The notes under the pieces: generated by a model
Seen by the model: only the letters and a program-made list of their open reading frames with translations
Database searches by the model: none
What the model was told of the DNA's origin: nothing
Position numbers and translations under genes: made by a program
Assembly (NCBI GenBank): GCA_965213885.1
Contig: OZ243919.1
Span: 2,108,001-2,172,000, forward strand
Source of the DNA: VYFG01 sp965213885
GTDB taxonomy: Bacteria; Pseudomonadota; Gammaproteobacteria; Arenicellales; Poriferihabitantaceae
Direction of reading: 5' to 3'
Length of the DNA: 64,000 nucleotides
Shown: positions 27,666 through 36,541 of the stretch, piece after piece
Layout: each line of letters begins with the position of its first letter
Position numbering within the stretch: the first letter of the stretch is position 1

Positions 27666-27717
27666 GCCCGCAATCTGGTAGCATGGTCGGTGCCTAACCA
27701 TCACGCAGAACCACGAC

Positions 27718-27998
27718 ATGGCCACTGCCGCCGCTCACCGTATTCCGGTGGATTCAAAGAGCAGAGCCTGGAACTCAGGCAGCAGATTGAGGACGGCGCC
27801 GATTTCGCCGGGACCGCGGCGAAACACTCCAACTGCTCGTCCACCCGTAGCGGCGGGGATCCGGGACATATCCACCGGGAGCGGCTGGTTCCGGAATTCG
27901 ATCGTACCGATTTTCAGGACGAGGCCGGCGTGATGCACGGCTCCTTGAAGACCCGGTTCGGCTGTTACCTGGCGGAGGATCAATCCCGCCAAGACTAG
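27718..27998 (+). pseudogene. Frameshifted parvulin-type peptidyl-prolyl isomerase (PpiC)
   Basis: The frame from the ATG at 27718 reads MATAAAHRIPVDSK. The rest of a PpiC protein follows in the next frame: EQSLELRQQIEDGADFAGTA, AKHSNCSSTRSGGDPG, LVPEFDRTDFQDE and GSLKTRFGCY. Adding one A in the AAA at 27756-27758 would restore a 93-94-residue parvulin, the length of E. coli PpiC. Several normally fixed residues are changed: HILV to HRIPV, GGDLG to GGDPG, FGYH to FGCY. The gene therefore seems to have been decaying for some time. Confidence 0.75.
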
Positions 27999-28044
27999 CC
28001 AGGACCCGTTTGCCACCCATTGCATCACCTGTCGCAGACCCGCT

Positions 28045-29199
28045 ATGGCAGACTATTCCACCAAGCCCGTCACGAACGGCACAATGCGATTCACCTCCCG
28101 CTCAGTCCAGGCCATTCTGGACCAGGCAGGAATCCTGCTGAACGGACCCAATCCCTGGGATATCCAGGTCAGGGACGAGTCCATGCTCCTTCGCCTGCTG
28201 ACCGGCGGATCGCTGGCACTGGGCGAGTCGTACATGGACGGCAAGTGGGAGGTGGAGCAACTCGACGAAATGATCCATCGCGTGATGCGCTCGCCGCTGG
28301 CGCAGAAAAGCTCGTATCTCCCTCACCGGTGGATGCGTCTCAAGGCTATCCTGTTCAACCTGCAAAAGCAGTCCCGCGCCTTCCAGGTCGGGCAGGAGCA
28401 TTACGATCTCGGCAACGATATCTATGAAATCATGCTGGACCGGCGCATGGTGTACACCTGCGGCTACTGGCGCAATGCCGACTCCCTGGACCAGGCCCAG
28501 GAGGACAAGCTGGAACTGGTGTGCCGGAAGCTGGACCTGAAGCCGGGCATGCGGGTGCTGGACATCGGCTGCGGCTGGGGAAGCTTCGCCGAGTATGCGG
28601 CGGGGAGATACGGCTGCGAGGTCGTGGGGATCACCGTGTCGAAGGAACAGGTCGAACTGGCGGAGGAGCGCTGCGCTGGCCTGCCGGTGTCTTTCCGGCT
28701 CCAGGATTACCGCGACGTCAGGGACCAGTTCGACGCCATCGTCTCCCTCGGCATGTTCGAGCACGTCGGGCACAAGAACTACCGCACCTTCATGGAAGTG
28801 CTGCTGCGCTGCCTGAAGCCGGAATCCCTGGCACTGCTGCACACCATCGGCAAGAACAACTCCCTGCCCGGCGTCGACCCCTGGATCGCACGCTACATCT
28901 TCCCCAACGGGGAAATCCCCTCCCTGCGGCGGATCTGCCACGCGCTGGAGCCGGACCTGGTGGTGGAGGACCTGCATAATTTCGGTCCCGACTATGACCG
29001 GACCCTGATGAGCTGGTACCGTAACTTCGACGCCGGCTGGGAGAAGCTCAGGGACAGGTACTCGGAACGCTTCTACCGCATGTGGACCTATTACCTGCGG
29101 GTCTGCGCGGGCGCATTCCGTGCCAGGGATCTGCAGCTGTGGCAGTTCGTTCTTTCCATGGGCAACAGTTCAACCGCCTACCGGCGCCCGGACTACTGA
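28045..29199 (+). CDS. cfa: Cyclopropane-fatty-acyl-phospholipid synthase
   Basis: A 384-residue SAM-dependent enzyme that adds a methylene bridge to unsaturated acyl chains of membrane phospholipids, typically on entry into stationary phase or under acid stress. Signature stretches: GGSLALGESYMDGKWEVEQL in the N-terminal domain, VGQEHYDLGNDIYEIMLD, VYTCGYWRNADSLDQAQEDK, VLDIGCGWGSFAEYAA (SAM site), SLGMFEHVGHKNYRTFM and WYRNFDAGWEKL. Length matches the E. coli enzyme. It consumes SAM and so depends on the metK-ahcY pair at 40184-42847. Confidence 0.97.
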   Translation: MADYSTKPVTNGTMRFTSRSVQAILDQAGILLNGPNPWDIQVRDESMLLRLLTGGSLALGESYMDGKWEVEQLDEMIHRVMRSPLAQKSSYLPHRWMRLKAILFNLQKQSRAFQVGQEHYDLGNDIYEIMLDRRMVYTCGYWRNADSLDQAQEDKLELVCRKLDLKPGMRVLDIGCGWGSFAEYAAGRYGCEVVGITVSKEQVELAEERCAGLPVSFRLQDYRDVRDQFDAIVSLGMFEHVGHKNYRTFMEVLLRCLKPESLALLHTIGKNNSLPGVDPWIARYIFPNGEIPSLRRICHALEPDLVVEDLHNFGPDYDRTLMSWYRNFDAGWEKLRDRYSERFYRMWTYYLRVCAGAFRARDLQLWQFVLSMGNSSTAYRRPDY

Positions 29200-29349
29200 C
29201 CGCTGAGGGGCTTCCCCACGGCTGATCGTCCGCTCCCGGGCGTGGACCCTGGCGGCACCGACATGTAGTGTTCTTCCTGGCCCAGGACGGAGTCCGTGTT
29301 CCCTGTAGTAGTGGATGGACCGGGGGGCCGTCGGAAGATTGGATCCGGG

Positions 29350-29475
29350 AACCCCGGGATATATAGAGGCTACGCCGAGAAATACCGGGACCGGGGGGAG
29401 TTGATCCATCTTGTAGGCGTGGCGTTCAGCACGGAGGACCGGAACCTGACGGCAGTGAAGGTGGCACCAGCCTGA
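29350..29475 (+). pseudogene. 3' remnant of an AAA-ATPase-like / PDDEXK_9 gene
   Basis: In one frame the sequence reads GYAEKYRDRGELIHLVGVAF, then STEDRNLTAV, and stops at 29473-29475. This is the usual C-terminal end of the AAA-ATPase_like proteins that carry a PDDEXK_9 nuclease-like domain. No other part of such a gene is visible upstream in 29200-29350. The rest of 29200-29806 shows nothing recognisable. Confidence 0.45.
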
Positions 29476-29806
29476 ACACTCCGGACTATAGGGGTGGTCA
29501 AGCGCCCATGGAATTCGGCCGGCCAATCCACGGTCCGACGGCCCTGGACAGGCAATTCACACTCCATTGCAGGGGTGTGGCAGGAGCGTGCCGGAACAGA
29601 TACTGGCGCCAAACGCATGCATCCGGCGACCATCTCCGGCATGGTTACCATGGCGCACTATCCGCCACACCTTGGACTGATCCCCGTCCAGCCCCGGCCC
29701 TTCCGGTCATCGGAACGGAGCCGGGCCGGGTTCAGGTCAGGGCAGCTTCAGCCCATGCCCGGCCCCCGCCCTGATTCGCCTTGCCGGTCCGGCCGTCCGC
29801 AACCGC

Positions 29807-32800
29807 TCACCACCGCACGGTCATCTCGAATCCCGCCGCATGCGCCGGGGCGGTCCCCATGCTCTCCCGCCGGGTCGCCCGCACGCCAAAGGACAGGTCC
29901 GGAACGCCCGACGATACCCGCGACAGCCGCCACCCAACCGTCACGTCCCGGCCGTCTCCCATGAACCCGAACCCCGCATGGGGACTCCCCGTGAAACGGC
30001 CCCCCAGTGCCGGGAAACCATAGGCCGCCTCCACCGTCCAGCGGGCGGCAGTCTCCCCGCTGCCCGTGCGGTCCTCCAGCGGATCGGCCCGGAACAGCGC
30101 ATCAAGCCCACCCTCGGCCTGTCCGCCCATCTCCTGACGAAGCGCAAGCGACAGGCCACGCTCCGAGGCCGGGTCCGGATCGAAGGCAAGCGAAGCCGCA
30201 AACCCACGGTCCTCAAGATCATCCGCCTCATGCGTGATCAGCGTACGGCCCGACAGGTCCAGCGACAGTCCGAGACTCGGGTCCACCCAGGCAATGCCCC
30301 CGCCAACCTCCACCCCCGATCCACTCTCCGCATCCCCGCCGTCCCGGCGCAGTCCCAGCTCCACCTTCGGCGTGACATGACCTCCGCCCTCGGTGGCGAT
30401 GCGCCAGCTGCCCTCCAGACCGAGTCGCAGGCGGGTTACATCAGAGTCCGACGCTGCCAGTTCGCTGGTCCGGTCCGACTCCGTCCGCGACCACAGTGCA
30501 TCCGAGGTGATTGCCAGGGCCGGACCGGATCCCTGTGCCGGCGGTGCGATCACATCCCCCCGAAGGCCCGCCGACGCCATCGTCCAGGTGAGGTCGGAGC
30601 GAAGCGAGCCGCCCACCTCCGGCTTGAGGGTCACTTCGCCCGTGCCGTAACCCAGCGCGCCCCACAGCTTCAGCCTCTCCGATACCCGGATCGCGCCATA
30701 GGGAACCGCCGCCGTCAGCGACGACTCCACCGTTCCATCGCCCTCCCGGACCGCACCGCCGCACAGAACCTCCCTCGTCTGCGGGTCCATGTCATGATCG
30801 GCATCCGTACAGAGCTGCGACGCGGCGCGGGACCCGGTCTCCGTATCCCGGTAACCGCCTTCCCCGCCGCTCTGCAGCAGCGCCAGGCCCACCAGCCACT
30901 GGCCCCGCGCATAGTCGGTCCCCAGCAGCGCCGTGGTCGCCTCTCCGTCCAGCGAGAACGTCCCCTCCCTGCCATCGAAGCTCGAGTGCGCCGCACGGCC
31001 CCACAGTGCCAGGCTGCCTCCCGAGGAATCCCCGGGGCCCGTCGCCGTGAAATGACTGCCCAGCAGCAGTTCCTGCAGCGTCATGGTCCGGATGCCAGGG
31101 GGCGCCATGCCGTCGACTCCTTCATTCGTGTCAATCCCGTCGATGCCGAAGCCATGGAGAACAGGGCCGGATGGATTGAATGGGCTGAATGGGTCGGATT
31201 GATTGAGTTGGCTGAATTCGCTGAATGGATCCAATGGATCAGACTGATCAGAATGACCCGAATCCCCATCGCCGGAATCCCGGGGCTGCAGGGAAATGCC
31301 CCCGAACGTGCCCTCGGTGCCCGCCGTGCGCGGGGCCGACAGCCGGCCTGAGATTCCGTCCAGTGCCTGCTCCGCCACCGTCCGGCCGAACCGCGACAGC
31401 CACGCCGCCGGCATCGGGTCGTCGTTGACGATGGTGCCGACCGCGACGTCGTCCGTAATCGACACCGGCACCTTCTGGCCCGAGCGGTACATGAATGCGT
31501 CGAAGAGCTCGACCTCGAACGTCTCCGGATTCTCGTCGTGGCTGTCGTCGCGAATGCCGATACGGATTTCTGTGAACGTTTCGCCGGCCCTGATCCGGCT
31601 TCCTATGCGCCACGCGCGCGGGACGTGGCTATAGTCCCTGTTCGCCGTTGCCGAGACCGGCGTCGATTCGCGCGTCGCGTAGGCGAAGCGGACATCCTGG
31701 TCCGTCGCCTTGCTCAAGCGTACCGTGAACCAACCGTTGCGTTCGTTCTCGTTCAGGGTGGCATCGGCAATCGAGATCGTGGGACCGGCGGATGGCGTCG
31801 TTGCATCATTGTCGGATACCGCCACCGTGGCCTCATGGTCCGGGGCGGCGGCCCGTGTGTAGCCCGTGCCCGTGCCCAGGGTGGCGGTGATGGAACCGTC
31901 CGGCTCGTCCACACCATCATCCACCGTGGCCACTTCCACGGTCATGCTGCCGGAGGTCGGGACGGTGAGCGTCCGCGATCCCGTCTCGCCCGAGGCGGCG
32001 AAATCGCCGCTCTGGGCAACGCTCAGCGTTATGTCGAGCGGTGCGGCCGGCACCGGGCTGGCTGTCAGCGTAAAGGAGGCCGGGCTGCCTTCCGTCACAC
32101 CCGTGCCGGCCACAATGCGGATCACTGGCTCGTCATTGTCGCGCACCGCCACCGCGGCGCTGCTCTTGCCCGTGGCGATCGTATAGCCCGTGCCCGCACC
32201 CAGGGTGACGGACACCGAGCCGTCGGCCTCGTCCGTATCATCATCCACCGTACCCACGGAGAGTGCGGTGCTGGTAGTCCCTGCTGTCAGCGTCACCGTC
32301 CGGCTGCCCGCGCTGGGGGTATCCAGATACTCGCCGGACTGGGCGACGGTCCAGGTGACCGTGAGGTCGGCAGAAGGCGCAGGATCGGCGGTGACGGTGA
32401 AGGTGGCATTGCCGCCCTCATCCACGGCGGAGCCCGCCCGGAGGCTGAGTTCGGGCGTGGTGGGTGTGACCGGCTGGACCTCGGCCTGTTCCGGCTGTTC
32501 CTCCTGCGGCGGGTTCGCCAGGCATTCGAGCGCCGGCGCCACCAGCGCCCAGCGCTTGAGGCCGCGATTCGCCTGTGCCTGCGCCTCGGCGATGGTCATC
32601 GGGTTGCTGCTCCAGGCGTTGCTCTCCCCGAAGGCGGCCAGCACCCGGCTCCAGCGCTCGACATGGCCCGAAGTCCGCCAGGTCTCGGTCGCCGCCAGCT
32701 GGGCGTCGGCCAGCAGGGCGTCGGAGACGCAGGAAGGTTCCTCGGCCGAGACGGCTTGCGCCCGCTCGTCCTGCTGCGGCGAGCCCTGGCCGCCGCCGAC

Positions 32801-35800
32801 GGTGATGGTGACCCAGGCATAACCCTTTTCGTTGCCGCGGTTGAGCCCGCCCCCCGTTGTAGTGCCGCCGCTCGCATTTGGACGTGTCACGACCAGAATC
32901 TTTGGTATCGCGGCCAGCCTGAGGTGCAGGACCGTGGGCGTGGCCGGGGCGGTGAAGGAGGCGGTGGCGCCGTCCTCTTTCACGCCTCCCTGGACGACCG
33001 TGTTCGAGTTCGGGCCGTCCACCTGCCGCCACTGCCAGAAATGATCGCTGCTGGCCCAAGGCCCGGTGGCCGTGCCCGAGAGGGTGACCGTCGCGCCGGC
33101 GGTAACCGTCTGGTCGGCGCCGGCATCTGCCGTCGGCCTGAACGGTGCGCCGGGATTGCTGCCGTGTAACCAAAGGGTCGCCAACTCCAGATTGTTCTTG
33201 AACACGCCATCCGGCAGCGATGAAAGGTTGTTGCCATTCAGATACAGAATCCTGAGCTTTGTGAGACTGTCAAAGACGCCTGGCCGCAGCGTCGTCAGCT
33301 GGTTCGAGTCCAGGTCCAGAACCCACAACCTCGCCAGGTCGTCGAAGATGCCCGCCGGCAGCGTTGTCAGGCTGTTTCCATCCAGCCGCAGGCGCTTCAG
33401 ATTCGTGAGCCCGTCGAAATCGCCCGCCTTCAGGCTGCTCAAACCCTTGTTGGACAGATTCAGGTTGTTGCTAGAGGCGTTGCCGACGATGGCCGCCAGG
33501 TGTTCGTCGGTCACGTTGGCGCAGCTGCTGACACCGGAAATCTTGCGGACAATCTCGTCGCGCACCGCCTTCGTGCGCCCGCAGATGCCGGCGTGCTCGA
33601 CCTTGACCGGCCATCTCATCTCCCAGTCGCGCACATGTTCCAGACCGCCCCAGCGGAGTTGGGGAATCTCCACCTTGAGTTCATCACGGCCGGGGCCGAT
33701 GGCAAAAAGGCGCACCCACTGCGTGCGGTTCGACGGTGTGAAGATCAGACAGTCATCCAGCGGGCCGCCACAGGACTGGGCCCTGCCGTCCCGCCGCTTG
33801 ACCCCCGCCGCCTTGCCGCCGCGGGCCGACAGATACACCGTGAGCGAGCTGTCATGCTTGAATGCCGCTTCACTCAGGGTGATCTCGAAGTCTTGATGTC
33901 CGCCTTCGTCCATGACAATGGTCTGGCCTTCTTTCAGACCTTTAATCACAATCGGTGGATCGGATTCATGTACCTTCACATGGACGCTCCAGGTCTGTTC
34001 CAGTACTCCGGAATAGCCGGGATAGGCATGGCTGGGCTGGCCCTTGTCTCCGGTGTAGTCGGTATACAGACGATGGACAATGGGAATCTGCGCGGTGTAA
34101 TGGTCTGCGCATTTAATCTTGACATTGACCCGTTGGTACTGATCCCAGTTGCCGGGGGTGAAGTACAGTTTGGTGTGGGTATACTCCCAGTAGGGGTGGT
34201 TGGCGTTGGCCACATACAGGCGACCCTTGGCGACATAGTCACTGCGATAGTCGTCATCGGGGTCTTTGATCCAGACTTCTACCGGACCCAAGGGTTTTTT
34301 CTCCAGTTTGACGTGATAGAAAGGTCCAGGACCGGTGCCATCGGTTTTGTTGGTACAGCCATCGGCTTCGTTCCAGGTCAGGTGGGCGTTATCGAACACC
34401 AGACCGGGTTTTCTGTTGGCATGATAGTCGGCGGTTTCCTTGTCCAGGATAGTGATGTAGGTATGGGTGGTCGGAGAACCCGGGGCATTTGCGCTGACAA
34501 AGCCTGCGGGCAGGATGCCATCATGCAGATCCAGTCGGAAAGTTTCTTCGGGTTCCTCTCCGCCCTTTGTCGTTGTGCGGACGTTGAAGGTGGCGCTGCT
34601 GCGCCGGGCGGGGATGGTTACTCGAAAGGTCGTGCCATGATAGTCGACGCCGGTGCCGGTGGCGGTGAGCGGGGTGGCGGAGAAGGCGGAGATAGTCGTG
34701 GCCGTATCGCGCAGGCGCGACAGTTTCACCGTCACGACCGCATCTTCCCCTTCGTTGACGTAGTAGTCCGGTTGAGAGAAGTAGACCAGCGTCTGATTGG
34801 GATTCAGGGTGAAGGTGTGCTGGTTGGCGCCGGTGGGGGTGGTGGATGCCAGCCGCCTGCCTTCGAAATCAACGATGTTGTGATTGCTGGCGAAGCTCAG
34901 TCTCACGTCGCCGGAGACGGTGTCCAGATCACCCCCCTGGGCATACACGAAAACGACCGTCTTGTAGGTGACGGGATCGTAATTGCTCAGATCATGGCGC
35001 ACATCCAGCCCGGCGGTGGTGCCAGAGAGCGTGAAGTCCGACGCGTACACATTGGGCAGATGCTTGTCGAACTCCACCCGCCAGACCAGACTCGTGCCCA
35101 GATTCCTGACTTCTTGCGCATGCTTCTTGATCGAGACCAGTTCCGGGGCGTTGGCCAAATTGAATCTGTTGTTGTTGTTGCCCGTGGGTATGGTGCTGGC
35201 GAGTTCATTGCCAGAATCGTCCATGATGTCGTGATCGTTCCGGATAGTCAGTGTCACTGGGCCGGTGAGGCTCTTCAGGTTACCGCCGGAGGCGGTGACG
35301 TCGAAGATACTGGTCGCGTGTTCCGATACCGAGGTAATCGTGGCGGTGGTGCCGGTGACCTGGAAGTCGGCTGCATCCACGCTGGGTATGTATCCGCCGC
35401 TGGCATCATCGAACGTCACCCGCCAGGTCAGGCGGTCGGCATCGGTCATGGCGGTGGTCGGTGACTGGCGCTCGATTGAGACCACGGTTGGGGCTGTGTT
35501 GTCGAGTTGGAAGAAGTTGTCATTCGTGCCGCTGACCGTGGGCGATGCGGGCAGTGCGTTGCCGGACAGGTCTTCAATGTCGTGGCCGCTCGCAAAGACC
35601 AGTTGGATGGTGTTGTTGGCATTCTCAATCGCGCTGCCGGAGGCGGTGATGTCGTAGACGCTGGTCGAGACCGACGAGACGGCCAGGGAGGTGGTTCCGG
35701 AGAACTCAGAGGGGGTGTTGGAAAAATCCATCGCATTCACATTGCGCACCGGCTCGCTGAAGGTCACCCGCCAGGTCAGGCTGTCGGCATTGGTGTATTG

Positions 35801-36190
35801 CGCGGTCGGCGACTGGCGCTCGATCGAGGTTACGCCCGGGGCTTGCGCCTGCGCCCCGGCAGCCAAGCCCAGCAACAAAGGCAGGGCGAGCAGGGCCGAA
35901 AACAGGCCGCGCCGCAGACGGCGGGTGGCAGCACGGGAACCCGCTGCGGCGCGGGCGGGAGAAAGATCGAAGCTGTCGGAGGAAGAAGCGGGCTGGCGAG
36001 TATCGGAACGCCTGCCGGCGGATGCGGAAGGCTCAGGCGGGGAGGCTAGCGGGCGAGAGCGATCCCGTGATGCATACGCAGGTTGGGCGATCCGGCGATC
36101 CGGCGATCCGGCGATCCGGCGATCCGGCGATCCGGCGATCCGGCGATCCGGCGATCCGGCGATCCGGCGATCCGGCGATCCGGCGATCAT
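29807..36190 (-). CDS. Giant mosaic autotransporter with Ig-like, Calx-beta, LRR and PKD-like domains; translation depends on an 8-bp repeat tract
   Basis: 2127 residues from the ATG at 36190 (GAGGGA 7 nt upstream). Order: repeat-encoded leader (AGSPDRRI units, residues 3-36), signal sequence (GLFSALLALPLLLGLAAGAQAQ, about 95-116), and three Ig-like modules opening with VxSIxxxxP (about 120-235, 236-350, 351-467). Then come a Calx-beta-like module (468-587), an uncharacterised stretch (588-906), and 4-5 leucine-rich repeats (907-1016; LTTLPAGIFDDL type). A PKD-like domain (1017-1136), a linker, and three Calx-beta modules (1245-1593; VDDDTDEADGSVSVTL) follow. Last is an autotransporter barrel beginning AAWLSRFGRTVAEQALDGIS and ending FEMTVRW. 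The protein is expected at the cell surface as an adhesin or host-interaction factor. No in-frame ATG, GTG or TTG occurs between the tract and the signal sequence, so the tract must be translated. Confidence 0.85.
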   Translation of the reverse strand: MIAGSPDRRIAGSPDRRIAGSPDRRIAGSPDRRIAQPAYASRDRSRPLASPPEPSASAGRRSDTRQPASSSDSFDLSPARAAAGSRAATRRLRRGLFSALLALPLLLGLAAGAQAQAPGVTSIERQSPTAQYTNADSLTWRVTFSEPVRNVNAMDFSNTPSEFSGTTSLAVSSVSTSVYDITASGSAIENANNTIQLVFASGHDIEDLSGNALPASPTVSGTNDNFFQLDNTAPTVVSIERQSPTTAMTDADRLTWRVTFDDASGGYIPSVDAADFQVTGTTATITSVSEHATSIFDVTASGGNLKSLTGPVTLTIRNDHDIMDDSGNELASTIPTGNNNNRFNLANAPELVSIKKHAQEVRNLGTSLVWRVEFDKHLPNVYASDFTLSGTTAGLDVRHDLSNYDPVTYKTVVFVYAQGGDLDTVSGDVRLSFASNHNIVDFEGRRLASTTPTGANQHTFTLNPNQTLVYFSQPDYYVNEGEDAVVTVKLSRLRDTATTISAFSATPLTATGTGVDYHGTTFRVTIPARRSSATFNVRTTTKGGEEPEETFRLDLHDGILPAGFVSANAPGSPTTHTYITILDKETADYHANRKPGLVFDNAHLTWNEADGCTNKTDGTGPGPFYHVKLEKKPLGPVEVWIKDPDDDYRSDYVAKGRLYVANANHPYWEYTHTKLYFTPGNWDQYQRVNVKIKCADHYTAQIPIVHRLYTDYTGDKGQPSHAYPGYSGVLEQTWSVHVKVHESDPPIVIKGLKEGQTIVMDEGGHQDFEITLSEAAFKHDSSLTVYLSARGGKAAGVKRRDGRAQSCGGPLDDCLIFTPSNRTQWVRLFAIGPGRDELKVEIPQLRWGGLEHVRDWEMRWPVKVEHAGICGRTKAVRDEIVRKISGVSSCANVTDEHLAAIVGNASSNNLNLSNKGLSSLKAGDFDGLTNLKRLRLDGNSLTTLPAGIFDDLARLWVLDLDSNQLTTLRPGVFDSLTKLRILYLNGNNLSSLPDGVFKNNLELATLWLHGSNPGAPFRPTADAGADQTVTAGATVTLSGTATGPWASSDHFWQWRQVDGPNSNTVVQGGVKEDGATASFTAPATPTVLHLRLAAIPKILVVTRPNASGGTTTGGGLNRGNEKGYAWVTITVGGGQGSPQQDERAQAVSAEEPSCVSDALLADAQLAATETWRTSGHVERWSRVLAAFGESNAWSSNPMTIAEAQAQANRGLKRWALVAPALECLANPPQEEQPEQAEVQPVTPTTPELSLRAGSAVDEGGNATFTVTADPAPSADLTVTWTVAQSGEYLDTPSAGSRTVTLTAGTTSTALSVGTVDDDTDEADGSVSVTLGAGTGYTIATGKSSAAVAVRDNDEPVIRIVAGTGVTEGSPASFTLTASPVPAAPLDITLSVAQSGDFAASGETGSRTLTVPTSGSMTVEVATVDDGVDEPDGSITATLGTGTGYTRAAAPDHEATVAVSDNDATTPSAGPTISIADATLNENERNGWFTVRLSKATDQDVRFAYATRESTPVSATANRDYSHVPRAWRIGSRIRAGETFTEIRIGIRDDSHDENPETFEVELFDAFMYRSGQKVPVSITDDVAVGTIVNDDPMPAAWLSRFGRTVAEQALDGISGRLSAPRTAGTEGTFGGISLQPRDSGDGDSGHSDQSDPLDPFSEFSQLNQSDPFSPFNPSGPVLHGFGIDGIDTNEGVDGMAPPGIRTMTLQELLLGSHFTATGPGDSSGGSLALWGRAAHSSFDGREGTFSLDGEATTALLGTDYARGQWLVGLALLQSGGEGGYRDTETGSRAASQLCTDADHDMDPQTREVLCGGAVREGDGTVESSLTAAVPYGAIRVSERLKLWGALGYGTGEVTLKPEVGGSLRSDLTWTMASAGLRGDVIAPPAQGSGPALAITSDALWSRTESDRTSELAASDSDVTRLRLGLEGSWRIATEGGGHVTPKVELGLRRDGGDAESGSGVEVGGGIAWVDPSLGLSLDLSGRTLITHEADDLEDRGFAASLAFDPDPASERGLSLALRQEMGGQAEGGLDALFRADPLEDRTGSGETAARWTVEAAYGFPALGGRFTGSPHAGFGFMGDGRDVTVGWRLSRVSSGVPDLSFGVRATRRESMGTAPAHAAGFEMTVRW
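31140..31260 (-). repeat. Low-complexity in-frame minisatellite in the barrel linker
   Basis: Short degenerate units rich in GAATGG/GGATTG (plus strand) encode a linker of SDP/DPF/SPF/NQSDPF type ahead of the beta-barrel of the giant autotransporter. Length changes here would mostly keep the frame, unlike the octamer tract at the 5' end. Confidence 0.5.
36087..36188. repeat. Octanucleotide tandem repeat GCGATCCG, 12 full copies plus 6 nt, directly after the start codon of the giant autotransporter
   Basis: Twelve perfect GCGATCCG units fill 36087-36182 and a partial GCGATC reaches 36188, touching the ATG at 36190-36188 on the minus strand. All copies I read are identical. Because 8 is not a multiple of 3, gain or loss of one unit moves the downstream frame. 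Read in the two other frames, the sequence after the tract meets TAG after about 15 codons or TGA after about 19 codons. This is the layout of a slipped-strand phase-variation switch. Confidence 0.95.
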
Positions 36191-36541
36191 GCTCTGTCCC
36201 TCATCCTTCCCTGTCAACCCCAAGGTCGGCACCGGAATACAATAGGACGCCTCGGCAGAACGGCGAAATGAATGAAGAAAACGGGAAATACGGGAAGTAC
36301 ACCGTACCCGGAACGAAACCCTCTCATGCCTCATGTCGAATCTCCCATGCATCTGAAAACAGACCGTCATCATCGCGGGAGAACCCTGTACGGCTCCACA
36401 GAATCCCGCCAACAGGCCAAAATTTTGCCATAAATCCGGCTACGGGGCCATGCGCATATGCGGCTCTTTCCCGCTGCCCGGACCGGGCACCATGATTCCG
36501 AGTGAGTACCGACCGGCTATTCCAACCGGTCATTGTCCGGT
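36191..36541. other. Intergenic stretch upstream of the giant autotransporter
   Basis: Should contain the promoter of the minus-strand autotransporter gene. The GAGGGA ribosome site lies at about 36195-36205. A TATTGT on the minus strand near 36235-36245 could be a -10 element, but no clear -35 partner is seen. The reading frame of the autotransporter is open through this stretch as far as 36412 without resembling a protein. Confidence 0.4.

Noticed and set aside
31538..33169. Long plus-strand open frame of 543 codons inside the giant autotransporter.
   Set aside because: Antisense shadow of a GC-rich coding region, rich in Arg/Gly/His with no family signature.
33500..35464. Long plus-strand open frame of 654 codons opposite the autotransporter.
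   Set aside because: Lies entirely antisense to a clear domain-bearing frame; no signal of its own.
36087..36188. CRISPR array.
   Set aside because: The repeat is contiguous, 8 bp long and has no spacers.
36083..36271. Plus-strand open frames through the octamer tract that would encode (GDPAIRRS)n proteins.
   Set aside because: Any strand and frame of this repeat is open; no ribosome site or homology supports these frames.
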